From positions 1 to 33,454 of the forward strand of contig JAERTE010000118.1 in the NCBI GenBank assembly GCA_016845145.1: 33,454 nucleotides of DNA, written 5' to 3'. Positions 32,438 through 33,454 of this stretch are shown piece by piece (position 1 is the first letter of the stretch; each line of letters opens with the position of its first letter). Source of the stretch: Rhodospirillaceae bacterium (GTDB lineage Bacteria > Pseudomonadota > Alphaproteobacteria > Rhodospirillales > Casp-alpha2). The notes under the pieces were generated by a model. That model worked only from the letters and a program-made list of their open reading frames with translations. It was not told where the DNA came from and made no database searches. The position numbers and the translations under genes were made by a program.

Positions 32438-33397
32438 TTACATTAACCCCATTTCCTTGAACGACGTATGCCCGCGTTTGGAGATGACGATGTGGTCGTG
32501 CAATGCGATGCCGAGCTTTTCGCCGGCTTCGGCGATTTCCAATGTCATGTCGATGTCGGCCTGGCTGGGCGTCGGGTCGCCTGAGGGGTGGTTGTGTACC
32601 ATGATCAACGCCGTCGCGCCCAACTCCAGGGCGCGCTTGATCACCTCGCGCGGATAGACCGGCGTGTGATTGACGGTGCCTTGTTGCTGCACTTCGTCGG
32701 CGATAACCATGTTCTTGGTGTTCAAAAATACAACTCGGAACTGTTCGTTCATGTCGTGCGCCATCTGTGACTTCAGATAGCGGATCAGTTTGTTCCACGA
32801 CGACAAGATCGGCTGTTCGGCAATTTCCGCCTGGCCCAGGCGACCGGCGGCGGCCTTGATGGCTTTCAACTCCACAATCGTTTGGTAGGTGACGCCATCC
32901 AATTCAGCCAAGCGTTCCGGATCGGCGGCAAACACGCCATCGAAGCCGCCGAAGGTGTCGATCAGTTCCTTGGCCAGCGGTTTTACGTCGCGCCTCGGGA
33001 TCGAATAAAACAACAGCAATTCCAGCAACTCGTAGTCGGCCAGGGCGCCCGCGCCTTGCTGCATGAAGCGGTCGCGCAGCCGCTGGCGATGGCCCCAATA
33101 GTGCGGTTTGTTCCCATCCTTGCCGCTCTTACCTTTTCTGTCTTTGTCCTGGAGCTCGTCCGGCGGCGGCATCTTGAGGATGGCCTGGGCGAGTTCCGCC
33201 GTCGGGTCGGCGACGGTGAATTTCCAGTTTTGTTTGACCTTGTCCCACGTGCCGCCGAGGTCGCGCAGGATGCGCCGGTAGGGATGCGTGTCACCGCTGA
33301 TGCGATAATCAAAGGTATCGCCGTCGGAGTTAATCTCGCTCAAGTAGAGACCGGCGTCACCAATGATCTGTTGGTCGGATCTGCCGTCCTTCGACAT
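32438..33397 (-). CDS. radC: RadC-family (JAB/MPN) protein with extra N-terminal domain
   Basis: Protein of 319 residues. Residues about 100-319 are a complete RadC: helix-hairpin-helix region (ADYELLELLLFYSIPRRDVK), then the metal site MVHNHPSGDPTPSQADIDMT. Ordinary RadC is about 220 residues, so the first ~95 residues are additional. They contain YRRILRDLGGTWDKVKQNWKF, like the small G-G-x-W-D...W-x-F modules of some nucleic-acid enzymes, then a charged linker (KDRKGKSGKDGNK). The function of RadC remains unclear. map lies immediately upstream on the same strand. Confidence 0.9.
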   Translation of the reverse strand: MSKDGRSDQQIIGDAGLYLSEINSDGDTFDYRISGDTHPYRRILRDLGGTWDKVKQNWKFTVADPTAELAQAILKMPPPDELQDKDRKGKSGKDGNKPHYWGHRQRLRDRFMQQGAGALADYELLELLLFYSIPRRDVKPLAKELIDTFGGFDGVFAADPERLAELDGVTYQTIVELKAIKAAAGRLGQAEIAEQPILSSWNKLIRYLKSQMAHDMNEQFRVVFLNTKNMVIADEVQQQGTVNHTPVYPREVIKRALELGATALIMVHNHPSGDPTPSQADIDMTLEIAEAGEKLGIALHDHIVISKRGHTSFKEMGLM

Positions 33398-33401
33398 CAG
33401 T

Positions 33402-33454
33402 TCAGACGCTATAGGGCGGTTTATCCAGGCCGCCGGGCGACAGCGTGAATATCT
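33402..33454 (-). CDS. map: Methionine aminopeptidase, C-terminal end (cut by window)
   Basis: The minus strand reads IFTLSPGGLDKPPYSV and stops at TGA (33404-33402). The TLSP-x-G...KPPY ending is characteristic of type I methionine aminopeptidase. The stop is 4 bases before the radC ATG, and map-radC is a common pair in alphaproteobacteria. Only 16 residues are visible. Confidence 0.8.
   Translation of the reverse strand, partial: IFTLSPGGLDKPPYSV

Noticed and set aside
1..33454. CRISPR arrays, insertion sequences, prophage or attachment sites
   Set aside because: No regularly spaced repeats, transposase, integrase or flanking direct repeats were seen on reading both strands.

Overview
The window looks like chromosomal DNA of an alphaproteobacterium, probably Rhodospirillales-like. 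This rests on gene content and layout: dnaX-ybaB-recR, two DUF1476 (F1-ATPase zeta) genes, map-radC, feoABC, DUF2946, NRDE, and two small PAS_5-like proteins. The order is read from sequence; the taxonomic assignment is inference. No rRNA, tRNA, IS element, phage gene or CRISPR array was seen.

Layout. 1-5855: replication/repair block (dnaX 3' part, ybaB, recR), split by a minus-strand cassette (DUF1801 protein, BenE-type transporter, PolB-like 3'-5' exonuclease) and an FkbM methyltransferase. 5877-9067: TPR/glycosyltransferase-like protein converging on a qmcA-nfeD membrane pair. 9236-13569: choline-sulfatase-like enzyme, rmuC, and a divergent exported DUF4139 protein. 13675-19056: a regulatory and accessory stretch with looser codon use. 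It holds a PAS_5-like protein, two tandem Crp/Fnr regulators with FNR-type recognition helices but no N-terminal cysteine cluster, and a DUF2946 protein with an FNR-type box upstream. It also holds a CxxC redoxin, an exported His/Asp-rich protein, and a MarR regulator with a C-terminal Cys/His cluster divergent from that exported protein across a palindromic operator-like region.

19222-26966: NRDE protein, two DUF1476 genes in tandem, purB with an HpcH/HpaI aldolase, an Ntn-type (acid ceramidase/NAAA-like) amidohydrolase translationally coupled to a TPR-sulfotransferase, and a second PAS_5-like protein. 26983-33454: a sterol-desaturase-family hydroxylase coupled to a 61-residue membrane protein, the ferrous-iron operon feoABC with a Fur-box-like site and promoter, a PatB/MalY C-S lyase, radC with an extra N-terminal domain, and the last 16 codons of map.

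The best candidates for something undescribed are the MarR-controlled exported protein/small ORF/redoxin operon at 16889-18474, the Ntn hydrolase/TPR-sulfotransferase pair at 23226-26278, and the Crp/Fnr-DUF2946 unit at 14283-16322. Their functions are inferred from sequence features only.
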